Assembly (NCBI GenBank): GCA_017640265.1 | Contig: JAGFVZ010000001.1 | Location: 1 to 59,147 of the forward strand | Length of the DNA: 59,147 nt | Direction: 5' to 3' | From: Anoxypelagibacter denitrificans | GTDB lineage: Bacteria; Pseudomonadota; Alphaproteobacteria; Pelagibacterales; Pelagibacteraceae | In this document: positions 27,567 through 36,594 of the stretch, in pieces | Layout: each line of letters starts with the position of its first letter | Position numbering within the stretch: position 1 is the stretch's first letter | Translations under genes and position numbers: made by a program | Notes under the pieces: generated by a model | Databases searched by the model: none | Seen by the model: only the letters and a program-made list of their open reading frames with translations | What the model was told of the DNA's origin: nothing

Positions 27567-28297
27567 TGTTCCCAAGGCCCTTTATTTACTTTTTTTACTC
27601 CTTTAATTTTTGGTTTGTAACTTTTTTTATTAATTTTTTTATTAAAAAACAATATCAAAATTACACCTGAAATAAAACCGCCTATATGTGCTGCGTATGC
27701 CACGCCACCTCCAGAAGAAGAGGATAAAAAAGAATTTATAAATTGTAAAACAAACCAAAAGCCCAAAACATATAGTGCTCTAATTTTTATTAATTGGCTA
27801 AAAAAACCAAACGGAATCAAAACCAAAACTTTTGCGTTTGGATAATTAATTAAATATGCACCCAGAACACCGCCAATTGCTCCGCTAGCACCTATCATCG
27901 GAATTTGGGAATTAATATCCATTAATACTTGAGACATTGCTGCGCCTATTCCACAAATAAGATAAAAAATTACAAAATTTAAAATTCCCAAATCGTCTTC
28001 GATATTGTCAGCGAAAATCCACACGTATAACATATTGCCTATAAGATGCATCCATCCTCCATGCATAAACATTGATGTAAAAATAGTTCCTACGGGTGAA
28101 ATCTTAAAAAGATCATTTGGCAGTTGATCAATGCCCATTAAAACTGACGGTATTAGTCCATATGAATAAGTAAAATCACGCAGTTCACTTTCACTCAGTC
28201 CTAGTTGAGATAAAAATATGACAACACAAAAACCAATAATACAGTAACTTACAATTGGTTTTTTGTTTGTTGGGTTTTCGTCTTTTAACGGTATCAT
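27563..28297 (-). CDS. rhomboid-family intramembrane serine protease
   Basis: 244 residues with six to seven membrane helices. The catalytic Ser is in IGASGAIGGVLGAYL (GxSG) and the His in AAHIGGFISGVIL; FTSMFMHGGWMHLIGNMLYVWIF is the conserved helix-2 His/Asn region. It is an active-looking rhomboid with unknown substrates. It forms an operon with rseP through a 4-nt ATGA overlap. Basic C-terminal tail (KKINKKSYKPKIKGVKKV) is cytoplasmic. Confidence 0.92.
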   Translation of the reverse strand: MIPLKDENPTNKKPIVSYCIIGFCVVIFLSQLGLSESELRDFTYSYGLIPSVLMGIDQLPNDLFKISPVGTIFTSMFMHGGWMHLIGNMLYVWIFADNIEDDLGILNFVIFYLICGIGAAMSQVLMDINSQIPMIGASGAIGGVLGAYLINYPNAKVLVLIPFGFFSQLIKIRALYVLGFWFVLQFINSFLSSSSGGGVAYAAHIGGFISGVILILFFNKKINKKSYKPKIKGVKKVNKGPWEQ

Positions 28298-28413
28298 TTT
28301 TTATTTATTATATAAAATTAGGCTTTTTATCATGCCTTTATGCCTAAAATCATGCATTTTTGTAATATTTTAAATATTTGATTTTATCAACTTATAATTG
28401 TAAAATTATCGTT

Positions 28414-28725
28414 ATGAGTGAGAAAATATCAACACTTCTTTCAGATGTCACAGTAAAGGGAAATATTGTGGAAAAGGAAAAATTAGTCACGGACTCAAAA
28501 ATTGAAGGTGATATAACGGCAGATCAATTACAAACTCACGAGGGAGCAAAAATAACTGGTAACATCAGTTCTTCAAAGGTAACTTTAGGAGGCTTCTCCA
28601 AAGGAAATATAAATGCAGATCAAATTAGAATCAGATCAACTGCAGATGTTGACGGGGTATTAAATCAAAAAAATCTTTCAGTAGAAGATGGGGCCAAGCT
28701 TAAAATAAAAACTGAAACATATTAA
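28414..28725 (+). CDS. bactofilin (polymer-forming cytoskeletal protein)
   Basis: 103 residues from ATG 28414 (MSEKISTLLSD); an earlier TTG at 28378 is open but adds an atypical hydrophobic leader. The repeat pattern VKGNIVEKEKLVTDSKIEGD, AKITGNISSSKVTLGG, GNINADQIRIRSTADVDGVL is the right-handed beta-helix of bactofilins, which polymerise without nucleotide and organise cell-wall or stalk machinery. It is alone, 1 nt from the convergent LysR gene; the usual M23 peptidase partner is not here. Confidence 0.85.
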   Translation: MSEKISTLLSDVTVKGNIVEKEKLVTDSKIEGDITADQLQTHEGAKITGNISSSKVTLGGFSKGNINADQIRIRSTADVDGVLNQKNLSVEDGAKLKIKTETY

Positions 28726-28726
28726 A

Positions 28727-29617
28727 TTAAAATTCCCATTCACTTATTTTACTAAACAAAAAATTTCTAAACGCCTTGACTTTAACAGAGTCTTTTAGCG
28801 ACGGAGGATATACAAAATGTGTTTCTGTTAAAGGACCTTCCACATCTGGAAGAATTTTAATAATATTTGGAATATTTATAGTCATATAATCTGGTAATGC
28901 AGCTAAACCAACTCCGCTTTGAACTGCAAGAAGTAATCCATAAACACTATTTACTTTCATAACAGGTTTTCTTTTCTTGTTATCTTTGGCACCTAATTTT
29001 AGTGCCCAATCAGGATTAAATACAGGTGAAGGAGCTCCTCTTCCATAAGTTATAAATTTATGTTTATTTAAATCTTTTATGTTTTTTGGATGACCAAATT
29101 TTTCCAAATACTTTGTTGAAGCATAAATATGATAATGAAGATCGATTAATTTTCTTTGGATATAATTTAGCTGTTTTGGTCTTCTCATAAAAATTCCGAT
29201 GTCCGCTTGACGTGTACTTAAGTCTAATTCTTTGTCATCAAAAATTAATTCAATTTCAATCTCTGGATGCATTCTCATAAACTCTTGAATTCTAGGAGTA
29301 AGCCAAGTAGTTCCAAAACTTACTACAGTAGTAATGGTTAATTTGCCATGAAGTTTATCTTTTTCATCTCCTAGTGCTGTTTCAATATCTTTTAGTTTTG
29401 ATATTACCTCGTGCGCAGTTTTATATAGGTATTCTCCATTGTCCGTAAGTACCAAACCTCTAGCATGTCTTTCGAATAGATGGATTTTTAAATCATTTTC
29501 TAATGACTGAATTTGTCGACTAATAGCTGATTGACTTAAATTTAGAATAACAGATGCTTTTGTAAAACTTCCAATCTCAGCAACGGTATGAAAAATTTTT
29601 AATTTATCCCAATCCAT
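28727..29617 (-). CDS. LysR-family transcriptional regulator
   Basis: 296 residues. The N-terminal helix-turn-helix is MDWDKLKIFHTVAEIGSFTK with SQSAISRQIQSLENDLKIHL, and the substrate-binding domain follows from about 90. LysR regulators bind a small ligand and usually act on a neighbouring gene. Its ATG overlaps the acuI stop (TAATG), so it is co-transcribed with acuI rather than divergent from it. Ligand unknown; an acrylate or propionate-related signal is only a guess from context. Confidence 0.92.
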   Translation of the reverse strand: MDWDKLKIFHTVAEIGSFTKASVILNLSQSAISRQIQSLENDLKIHLFERHARGLVLTDNGEYLYKTAHEVISKLKDIETALGDEKDKLHGKLTITTVVSFGTTWLTPRIQEFMRMHPEIEIELIFDDKELDLSTRQADIGIFMRRPKQLNYIQRKLIDLHYHIYASTKYLEKFGHPKNIKDLNKHKFITYGRGAPSPVFNPDWALKLGAKDNKKRKPVMKVNSVYGLLLAVQSGVGLAALPDYMTINIPNIIKILPDVEGPLTETHFVYPPSLKDSVKVKAFRNFLFSKISEWEF

Positions 29618-30618
29618 TATTTATTAAGATTTACTATATATCTACCTGATGTTTCGCCTTTTAGCATTTTTGGAAAAATATTTAATAGTTCATCCAAACC
29701 AATCTCTTTAATTGATTTGTTTAATTTTTCAAAATCAATTAGGTTTGCTGCCTCATTCCAAATAAACTGTCTTCTTTTTGTAGAAGCATTGACGGAATTT
29801 ATACCCCAAAGTTTAACTCCTCTTATTATAAATGGCATTACAGTAGTATCTAATTTTATATTTGCTGCTAAACCACATGCTGCTACAATTCCATTATCTT
29901 TGGTTTGAGCAAGAACATTTGCGAGTATTTTTCCTCCAACAGTATCAACTGCTCCATCCCACAATCCTTTTTCTAATGGTCTTGAATCTTTATCTAAATC
30001 TTTAGTATTTATAATATTTTTTGCGCCTATTGATTTTAAGTATTCACTATTATCAGTTGTTCTTGTAACTGCGGTTACATTGTATCCAAACTTATTTAAT
30101 ATCATTACAGCAATACTACCTACGCCACCTGATGCGCCAGTAACAATTACATCTTTTACTTTCTCTCCTAATAATAATTCTTCTCTAGCCTTAATAGCAA
30201 AAGAACACTGTAAAGCTGTAAATCCAGCAGTACCTAATATCATCGATTGTTTTGTTGTTAGAGAATTTGGTTTTTTAACTAAAAAGTCTGCATTAACTTT
30301 TGCATACTGAGAATATCCGCCGTAAAATATTTCTCCAACCCTCCAACCAGTTGAAATAATTTCATCACCAGATTTGAAATTGTTATTTTCACTTTCTACT
30401 ACAGTGCCTGAAAAATCAATTCCTGGTATATGAGGAAATTTTTTTACTAATTTTCCACCATTGTTTAAAATTAGCGCATCTTTATAATTTAAACCCGAAT
30501 AATCAACTTTTACTAAAACATTGCCATCTTTAAGTGCGCTCGTATCAAGCTCCTTAACTTCGCGAGTAAAGTTTTCACTTTCATTGTTTATAACAATAGC
30601 TTTAAATTTTTTTATCAT
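29617..30618 (-). CDS. acuI: acryloyl-CoA reductase AcuI-like, MDR superfamily
   Basis: 333 residues, YhdH/AcuI branch of the medium-chain reductases. It lacks the zinc-binding cysteines of alcohol dehydrogenases. Markers are YSGLNYKDALILNN, HIPGIDFSGTVVES, GTAGFTALQCSFAI and the NADPH site VTGASGGVGSIAV. AcuI reduces toxic acryloyl-CoA to propionyl-CoA; in SAR11 this supports DMSP and acrylate use. The LysR gene follows with a 1-nt overlap. Substrate is by family and context; other enones remain possible. Confidence 0.87.
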   Translation of the reverse strand: MIKKFKAIVINNESENFTREVKELDTSALKDGNVLVKVDYSGLNYKDALILNNGGKLVKKFPHIPGIDFSGTVVESENNNFKSGDEIISTGWRVGEIFYGGYSQYAKVNADFLVKKPNSLTTKQSMILGTAGFTALQCSFAIKAREELLLGEKVKDVIVTGASGGVGSIAVMILNKFGYNVTAVTRTTDNSEYLKSIGAKNIINTKDLDKDSRPLEKGLWDGAVDTVGGKILANVLAQTKDNGIVAACGLAANIKLDTTVMPFIIRGVKLWGINSVNASTKRRQFIWNEAANLIDFEKLNKSIKEIGLDELLNIFPKMLKGETSGRYIVNLNK

Positions 30619-30633
30619 GAATCAAAATTAGTT

Positions 30634-31245
30634 TTAATCGGCGATATATCTTAAAAATCTATTTTGATAGCTTAGATCGTCTTTGAATTTTCCTAGGAAA
30701 TAGTTTGTTACAGTGGTTGCCTTTTCTTTTTTTACTCCTCTCGTTGACATGCATTGGTGTGAGGCGTCAATAGTGACCGCCACCCCATATGCATCAAGCC
30801 CTTTCATTAAAGCATTGGCTATCTGCATTGTAAGTCGCTCTTGAGTTTGAAGTCTTTTTGAAAAAATTTCGACTGTTCTTGCTAGTTTGCTTAAACCCAC
30901 TATCCTTTTCTTGGGCAAATAAGCAACATGAGCAAAGCCAACTATTGGTGCCATGTGATGTTCACAATGACTTGAAATAGATATATTTTTTTCTAACACC
31001 ATATCGTCATAACCTTGGACATCGCCAAAAGTTTTGCTTAATTCTGACTTGGCATCTTGATGGTATCCTTTAAAATATTCTTTGAATGCTTTTACAACTC
31101 TTTTAGGAGTTTCGATTAAACCTTCTCTACTTGGGTCTTCGCCAATCCATCTAATAATTGTTCTAAAAGCCTCTTCGGCTTCGTCGTCATTGACTTTAAC
31201 TTTACTGTTTTCTCTGACTTTTTCTAGGTTCTTGACAATTTTCAT
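30634..31245 (-). CDS. folE: GTP cyclohydrolase I
   Basis: 203 residues, the zinc enzyme that opens folate synthesis by making dihydroneopterin triphosphate. Motifs: EDPSREGLIETPKRVVKAFKE, SISSHCEHHMAPIVG (zinc Cys and His), FAHVAYLPKKRIVGLSKLAR and DASHQCMSTRGVKK. Starts at ATG 31245. It lies 16 nt upstream of acuI on the same strand; a shared transcript is possible but has no obvious metabolic logic. Confidence 0.96.
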   Translation of the reverse strand: MKIVKNLEKVRENSKVKVNDDEAEEAFRTIIRWIGEDPSREGLIETPKRVVKAFKEYFKGYHQDAKSELSKTFGDVQGYDDMVLEKNISISSHCEHHMAPIVGFAHVAYLPKKRIVGLSKLARTVEIFSKRLQTQERLTMQIANALMKGLDAYGVAVTIDASHQCMSTRGVKKEKATTVTNYFLGKFKDDLSYQNRFLRYIAD

Positions 31246-31322
31246 GATTTTATTTCTTTCATATATTACAAATTTTGTTAATGCAAATTGCTATTTTACT
31301 ACTTTTTTATTAATTTAATCAA

Positions 31323-31790
31323 ATGTTTAAAAAAAGAGAAAATGTCGCTGCTATAGAAGAAGGAAAATTATTGTCCCCCAAATTTGATAAAGATGGCTTG
31401 ATACCCGTTGTAACTACTGACTGTAAAACAGGAGAAGTATTGATGCATAGTTACATGAACGCTGAAGCGTTGAAAAAAACTATCGAAAGCAAAGAAGCTT
31501 ACTATTGGAGTAGATCAAGAAAGTCTGTTTGGCACAAAGGTGAGGTTAGTGGTTTTATACAAAAAGTTATTGAAATTAGAATCGATGATGATCAGGATTC
31601 TATTTGGATGAGTGTGGATATTGGAAATGGTGCTAGCTGTCACGTGGGGTATAAATCATGTTTTTATAGGTCTATGCCACTAGGAAAAGTTGAGAACTTT
31701 GAAAAAGTGGAAATGGAATTTAAAGAAAAAAAGAAAAGATTTGATCCTAATATAGTTTATAAAAATAAAACTAATCCAACTAAGATTTGA
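31323..31790 (+). CDS. hisI: phosphoribosyl-AMP cyclohydrolase
   Basis: 155 residues, third step of histidine biosynthesis. Family motifs: GEVLMHSYMNAEALKKTI, AYYWSRSRKSVWHKGEVSG, the metal-binding DDDQD and the zinc-ligand region GASCHVGYKSCFYR. It is monofunctional, with no HisE domain. It is divergent from folE across a 77-nt AT-rich gap and is followed after 6 nt by a tiny zinc-ribbon ORF. Confidence 0.96.
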   Translation: MFKKRENVAAIEEGKLLSPKFDKDGLIPVVTTDCKTGEVLMHSYMNAEALKKTIESKEAYYWSRSRKSVWHKGEVSGFIQKVIEIRIDDDQDSIWMSVDIGNGASCHVGYKSCFYRSMPLGKVENFEKVEMEFKEKKKRFDPNIVYKNKTNPTKI

Positions 31791-31796
31791 ATTATT

Positions 31797-31940
31797 ATGT
31801 TACAAAATGAAGATAAAGACCTAAATGAAATTTGCGAAGAGTGTAAAAAAGAAGATGAAAGTGTAACTCAAAATCTTATTGTACATGGATATAAAATTTG
31901 TGACAGCTGCAAACTATCAAAAACTATTTTTCCTATCTAA
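31797..31940 (+). CDS. 47-residue CxxC-CxxC zinc-ribbon-like protein
   Basis: ATG 31797 to TAA 31940. Two CxxC knuckles, EICEECKKED (Cys13, Cys16) and YKICDSCKLSK (Cys35, Cys38), separated by 18 residues, are the pattern of a small zinc ribbon. It starts 6 nt after hisI and ends in an 8-nt tail-to-tail overlap with the YIP1 gene, and the codon use fits its neighbours. No named family. Confidence 0.6.
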   Translation: MLQNEDKDLNEICEECKKEDESVTQNLIVHGYKICDSCKLSKTIFPI

Positions 31941-32448
31941 AAATAAGCAAAATTAAAAGTAATAAAAAAGCTTGAACAAGCCAACTTACTATTACTACAC
32001 CTAAAGCTCTCCATAAACTTTTATAATCAAGTGCCTGCTTAACGGCCACTACCATACAAGCAAGCATCCAAAGTGCTGATCCAACAAAAGTCACGGTCAT
32101 TAATTCAGGAGTAAAAGCAAAAACTCTAATTAATCCTGGAGCGCTCGAAAAACCAATCGTCCTTAATAATTCTCCATGATCACTTTTTGTTTCTTTGTCA
32201 GGAAATAATTTTGTGCCAACTATATAAATGATGAAGGCCCAAAAATACCAACTTGCTAGAGATAACAAGGGGCCCAAAAGAAAATTTGAAGCACCTAGAT
32301 GTATTGCACCAACTCCAGCGGCTAAACTTGACAAAACAACTACTCCGGCAGCTTGAATGGTAGCTGATTTATCGTGCTCAACTTCTTCATATAAATCTGG
32401 ATCTATCTTAATGGCTCGAAAAATTCTGTTTATAAAAATTAAAACCAT
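31933..32448 (-). CDS. YIP1-family membrane protein
   Basis: 171 residues. A short cytoplasmic N-terminus (RIFRAIKIDPDLYEEVEHDK) is followed by about five membrane segments, including LLGPLLSLASWYFWAFIIYI, TFVGSALWMLACMVVAV and VIVSWLVQAFLLLLILLIF. The motif GTKLFP and the loop LLRTIGFSSAPGLIRVFAF are typical of Yip1-domain proteins. Function in bacteria is unknown. It stands alone. Confidence 0.8.
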   Translation of the reverse strand: MVLIFINRIFRAIKIDPDLYEEVEHDKSATIQAAGVVVLSSLAAGVGAIHLGASNFLLGPLLSLASWYFWAFIIYIVGTKLFPDKETKSDHGELLRTIGFSSAPGLIRVFAFTPELMTVTFVGSALWMLACMVVAVKQALDYKSLWRALGVVIVSWLVQAFLLLLILLIFR

Positions 32449-32556
32449 ATATATCTTTTCGTAAAACTGTTGAGTTTTTTTGGTAAATTTTCAAGAAGTT
32501 TAAATGACTCTTTAAATTCCATAGGTGTATATAAACTAATTAAAGGAAAAATATAT

Positions 32557-32664
32557 ATGAAAATACCAAAAAATTTGGAGCTAATTGTATCAGGGATGTC
32601 TGTGGCAATGGTTATAATACGTAGGGTTCTGGTCTTTTTTTATTTTCCAATACACGCTCTATAG
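32557..32664 (+). other. doubtful short ORF in the gap upstream of YIP1
   Basis: ATG 32557 follows AAAGGA at a plausible ribosome-binding distance and encodes about 35 residues (MKIPKNLELIVSGMSVAMVI then a basic and aromatic tail). It runs antisense into the 3' end of the FAD oxidoreductase gene for about 50 nt. It may be a gene remnant or a chance frame; the rest of the 163-nt gap shows nothing recognisable. Confidence 0.2.
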
Positions 32665-33715
32665 CAAAACAATTTAAATCGATTGACTGGTAAGAGCCTG
32701 TGGTAATTAACTCAGTTAAAGCTCTACCAATTCCGGGAGCCTGCATTAGGCCTCTTCCGGTGAAGCCTGAAGCTATATATAAATTTTCATACTTGGGATG
32801 TTTTCCTACAACGGCATTATTATCTAATCTATTGCAATCATAATATCCTGCCCAACCGCCTGTTAATTTTAATTTTTCAAAAATTGGTATTCTTTTTGCA
32901 AGCGCTGGCCAAACTAATTCTTCAAAATCATTCCATTCTGGTTCTAAATCTTTAGCATTAAACTTTGAATTTGGTGAGCCTGCTAAATACTCTTTACCTT
33001 CTGGTCTCCAATAAACTCCAGTAGTAAAGTCAGATGTAAGAGGCATTTCAGGTATGTGTTTGGGGCAGCTAACTCTAAAAACAGTATGTTTTTGTGGAAC
33101 CACTGGTATATCGTTTAACAATTCATTCGTACAATAGCCTACAGCAGAAATAATAATTTTTGCTTTTATCTCTGATATGCTTTTTATTTCTCCTTTCACA
33201 AATTCAGCACCTAATTCAATTGCTTTGTTTTTGATTGCGCCATGAAACATATGTGGATCGATCCAACCTTCTATCTTGCTGTCTGTATAGGTTACGGTTT
33301 CTATCCCTTCGTCATTAATATAGGGGAATATTTTTGTTAACTCTTTCCCTTTAATATTTTTTGTTCCTGCCTCACATGCTTGATGATTTTTCAAAGCTTT
33401 GTATTGTTCTTCTGCATCTTTAGGTCCAAATAAAAACAAATATCCATTTGGAACTACACTGACGGTAGGATTGGGATTCTTTTCTGTCTTTAATAATTGA
33501 GGAATTTGAGAAATAAACTCTTTGGCAAATTTTCCTAATAAAATATTTTCTTTTTGAAAAAATTGCCTTCTAAAACCGCCAAGAGATAAAGGAAATGATG
33601 CTTTTTTGTAAGTTGGATCTCTTTCTATAACTTTAACTTTTCTACCTTCTTTGGACAAAAAATAAGCTGTGGCCGCCCCTATTATTCCACCACCAATTAT
33701 AACTATATCGTCCAT
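32612..33715 (-). CDS. FAD-dependent amine/amino-acid oxidoreductase (DAO family)
   Basis: 367 residues from ATG 33715, preferred over an in-frame codon at 33751 because it gives the classical start MDDIVIIGGGIIGAATAYFL (GxGxxG dinucleotide fold) and clears the gcvP stop by 7 nt. SPNSKFNAKDLEPEWNDFEE and ASGFTGRGLMQAPGIGRALT are typical of the sarcosine/glycine oxidase-like DAO family. As last gene after gcvT-gcvH-gcvP it may oxidise sarcosine or another N-methyl amine to glycine; this substrate is inferred from context. Confidence 0.85.
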   Translation of the reverse strand: MDDIVIIGGGIIGAATAYFLSKEGRKVKVIERDPTYKKASFPLSLGGFRRQFFQKENILLGKFAKEFISQIPQLLKTEKNPNPTVSVVPNGYLFLFGPKDAEEQYKALKNHQACEAGTKNIKGKELTKIFPYINDEGIETVTYTDSKIEGWIDPHMFHGAIKNKAIELGAEFVKGEIKSISEIKAKIIISAVGYCTNELLNDIPVVPQKHTVFRVSCPKHIPEMPLTSDFTTGVYWRPEGKEYLAGSPNSKFNAKDLEPEWNDFEELVWPALAKRIPIFEKLKLTGGWAGYYDCNRLDNNAVVGKHPKYENLYIASGFTGRGLMQAPGIGRALTELITTGSYQSIDLNCFAIERVLENKKRPEPYVL

Positions 33716-33722
33716 AACTAAT

Positions 33723-36593
33723 TCAAGCGGCTGTTTCTTTTTTATATTCATCTATCGACGGACAAGAGCAGAAAAGATTTTTATCGCCATAGACGTTATC
33801 TACCCTGGCAACAGGTGGCCAGTACTTATAAGATTTTAAAGTTGCAGAAGGATAAGCTGCTGTTTCTCTATCGTACTTATGTTTCCATTCGTTAGCCGTA
33901 AGCTCGACATGAGTGTGTGGAGCATTTTTTAACGGATTATCATTTTTATCAAATTCTCCGCTTTTAACTTTATCAATTTCTTCTTTTATTTTGATTAATG
34001 TTTCACAAAAACGATCAATTTCAGATAAACTTTCACTTTCGGTAGGTTCAATCATAATTGTTCCTGGAACTGGCCAAGACATTGTTGGTGCATGAAAACC
34101 AAAATCAATTAATCTCTTTGCAATATCTTCTTCGGTAATTCCTGTCTCTGTTTTAATAGGGCGAATATCAATAATACATTCGTGGGCAACATTTCCATTC
34201 TTGCCCGTATAAAGAACAGAAAAATGTTTTTTTAATTTCTTTGAAATATAATTCGCATTTAATATTGCCACTTGAGAAACTTTCTTTAAACCTTCAGCTC
34301 CCATCATCTTTATATACATCCAAGAAATTACCAAAATACTTGCACTTCCCCAGGGTGCTGCAGAAACTGCCCCGATACCAGTTGTTGGTCCGCAGTCTTT
34401 GATCACTTCGTGTTTTGGAAGAAAAGGATCTAAATGCTTTTTGCATGCAATGGGTCCCATTCCTGGTCCTCCCCCGCCATGTGGAACACAAAATGTTTTA
34501 TGTAAATTGATATGACATACATCCGGACCAAATTTACCTGGTTTTGCAATTCCAACTAACGCATTAAGATTAGCTCCGTCCATATAAACTTGACCTCCAT
34601 TATCGTGAACAATGTTGCAAATTTCTTTTATTTTTTCTTCAAAAACACCATGGGTTGATGGATACGTAACCATTAGAGCTGATAAATTTTTTGAATACTG
34701 TTTTGCTTTAGATTTTAATTCTTCAATATCAATATTTCCATTTTTATCACAACCAACAACCACTATCTTCATACCGGCCATTTGAGCACTTGCCGGATTT
34801 GTTCCGTGAGCTGAACTCGGAATTAAACAAACGTTTCTATCTTTATCTCCGTTTTCTAAATGATATTTTCTAATTATCATCAATCCCGCATACTCACCTT
34901 GTGCTCCAGCATTTGGTTGTAAAGAAACACCTGAAAAACCAGTAATCTCTCTCAACCAATTTTTTAAATCTGTAAATAAGTTTCTATATCCTTCCATTTG
35001 TTCTAAAGGAGCAAACGGATGGGGTTCGTAAAATCCTCCCCAAGTAACCGGGATCATTTCCGATACTGCATTTAATTTCATGGTGCATGAACCCAGCGAG
35101 ATCATTGATCTGTTTAAAGCGATGTCCGAATCTTCTAATTTTTTTAAATAACGAGTCATTTCTGTTTCTGAATGATAAGAGTTAAAAACAGGATGTGTAA
35201 GATATTTTGATGATCTTTCTAATTTTTTTGGAATGTTGCTTAATATGATTTTTCCTGTTTCATTGATTGATTCAGAGCTATTAAAAATTTTTAAGAGGTT
35301 ATTAGTTTTTTCAACTGATTTTCTTTCATCAAAAGCAATGGACAACATATTGTCATCGACCATTCTTATGTTTGCTCCATTGTTTAGTGCGTTTTTAAAA
35401 ATATTTTTTGTTTTATTTTTTGTAAGGATAGTAACGGTGTCAAAAAAATTATCAGAATAAAGTTCGTAACCCGATTTTTTAATTTTATCAGCAAAGCTTT
35501 TTGTTAATTTAGAAATTCTTTCTGCTATTTTATTAATACCATCGGGTCCATGATAAATCGCATATGCAGCTGAAATAATTGCAAGTAAAGCTTGTGCGGT
35601 GCAAATATTGCTAGTTGCTTTTTCTCTCCTTATATGTTGCTCACGAGTTTGTAATGCCATACGCAAAGCTTTTTTTCCTAAACGGTCAACAGAAACTCCA
35701 ATGATCCTTCCTGGCATTGCTCTTTTATATTCATCTTTTGTTGCAAAGAACGCAGCGTGAGGGCCTCCATATCCCATTGGAATTCCAAATCTTTGTGAAC
35801 TACCAACGGCAATATCAGCTCCGAGTTCTGCGGGTGTTTTAAGTTTTGCTAAAGCCAAGAGATCACAAACTAAAATTGCTTTCCCTTTTTTTTTATGAAT
35901 TACGCTAATTGCTTCACTAGGATCTCTAATATCTCCTAGCGTTCCAGGATACGCAAGAATTCCACATATAATATCACCTTTTATGTCTTTTAAATCTTTT
36001 TCTTGATCTCCTATTATTAATTTTAAACCAAACACTTCGGTTCTTGTTTTAATTACATCGATAGTTTGAGGATTACAATCACTTGAAACAAAAACTTTAT
36101 TTAAATTATTTTTATCTAATCTTCTGCTTAATCCGATAGCTTCTGCTGTCGCCGTAGCCTCGTCTAGCAAAGATGCGTTTGCTATATCCATACCAGTAAA
36201 ATCCAAAATCATTTGTTGGAAATTCAACAACATTTCTAATCTTCCTTGAGCTACTTCGGGTTGATACGGTGTATAAGCAGTATACCAACCAGGATTGCAA
36301 TAAATGTTTCTCAGAATAACATTGGGCATATAAGTGTTGGAATAGCCCATTCCTATGTAATTTGTGTACACTTTATTTTTTTCAGAAATAGTTTTTAATT
36401 GCTTTAAAGATTCGTGTTCAGAAGTTGGATGGCCAATTTTAAGTTCATCTTTTAATAAAATGTTGTCTGGAACAGTTTTTTTTATTAGATCATCTAAAGA
36501 ATCTGCTCCCACCACTTTCAGCATTTTTTTGATCTCTTCTTCTGAGGGACCTATATGTCTTCCAATAAATTCTTTTGACGTATTATCAATCAT
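33723..36593 (-). CDS. gcvP: glycine dehydrogenase (P protein) of the glycine cleavage system
   Basis: 956 residues from ATG 36593 (MIDNTSKEFIGRHIGPSEEE); the frame is open eight codons further up but that would overlap gcvH. It decarboxylates glycine onto the GcvH lipoyl arm. The single long chain contains both halves; the PLP lysine lies in INLHKTFCVPHGGGGPGMGP and NAGAQGEYAGLMIIRKYH precedes it. It is 1 nt from the gcvH stop, third in the riboswitch-controlled operon. Confidence 0.97.
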   Translation of the reverse strand: MIDNTSKEFIGRHIGPSEEEIKKMLKVVGADSLDDLIKKTVPDNILLKDELKIGHPTSEHESLKQLKTISEKNKVYTNYIGMGYSNTYMPNVILRNIYCNPGWYTAYTPYQPEVAQGRLEMLLNFQQMILDFTGMDIANASLLDEATATAEAIGLSRRLDKNNLNKVFVSSDCNPQTIDVIKTRTEVFGLKLIIGDQEKDLKDIKGDIICGILAYPGTLGDIRDPSEAISVIHKKKGKAILVCDLLALAKLKTPAELGADIAVGSSQRFGIPMGYGGPHAAFFATKDEYKRAMPGRIIGVSVDRLGKKALRMALQTREQHIRREKATSNICTAQALLAIISAAYAIYHGPDGINKIAERISKLTKSFADKIKKSGYELYSDNFFDTVTILTKNKTKNIFKNALNNGANIRMVDDNMLSIAFDERKSVEKTNNLLKIFNSSESINETGKIILSNIPKKLERSSKYLTHPVFNSYHSETEMTRYLKKLEDSDIALNRSMISLGSCTMKLNAVSEMIPVTWGGFYEPHPFAPLEQMEGYRNLFTDLKNWLREITGFSGVSLQPNAGAQGEYAGLMIIRKYHLENGDKDRNVCLIPSSAHGTNPASAQMAGMKIVVVGCDKNGNIDIEELKSKAKQYSKNLSALMVTYPSTHGVFEEKIKEICNIVHDNGGQVYMDGANLNALVGIAKPGKFGPDVCHINLHKTFCVPHGGGGPGMGPIACKKHLDPFLPKHEVIKDCGPTTGIGAVSAAPWGSASILVISWMYIKMMGAEGLKKVSQVAILNANYISKKLKKHFSVLYTGKNGNVAHECIIDIRPIKTETGITEEDIAKRLIDFGFHAPTMSWPVPGTIMIEPTESESLSEIDRFCETLIKIKEEIDKVKSGEFDKNDNPLKNAPHTHVELTANEWKHKYDRETAAYPSATLKSYKYWPPVARVDNVYGDKNLFCSCPSIDEYKKETAA

Positions 36594-36594
36594 A

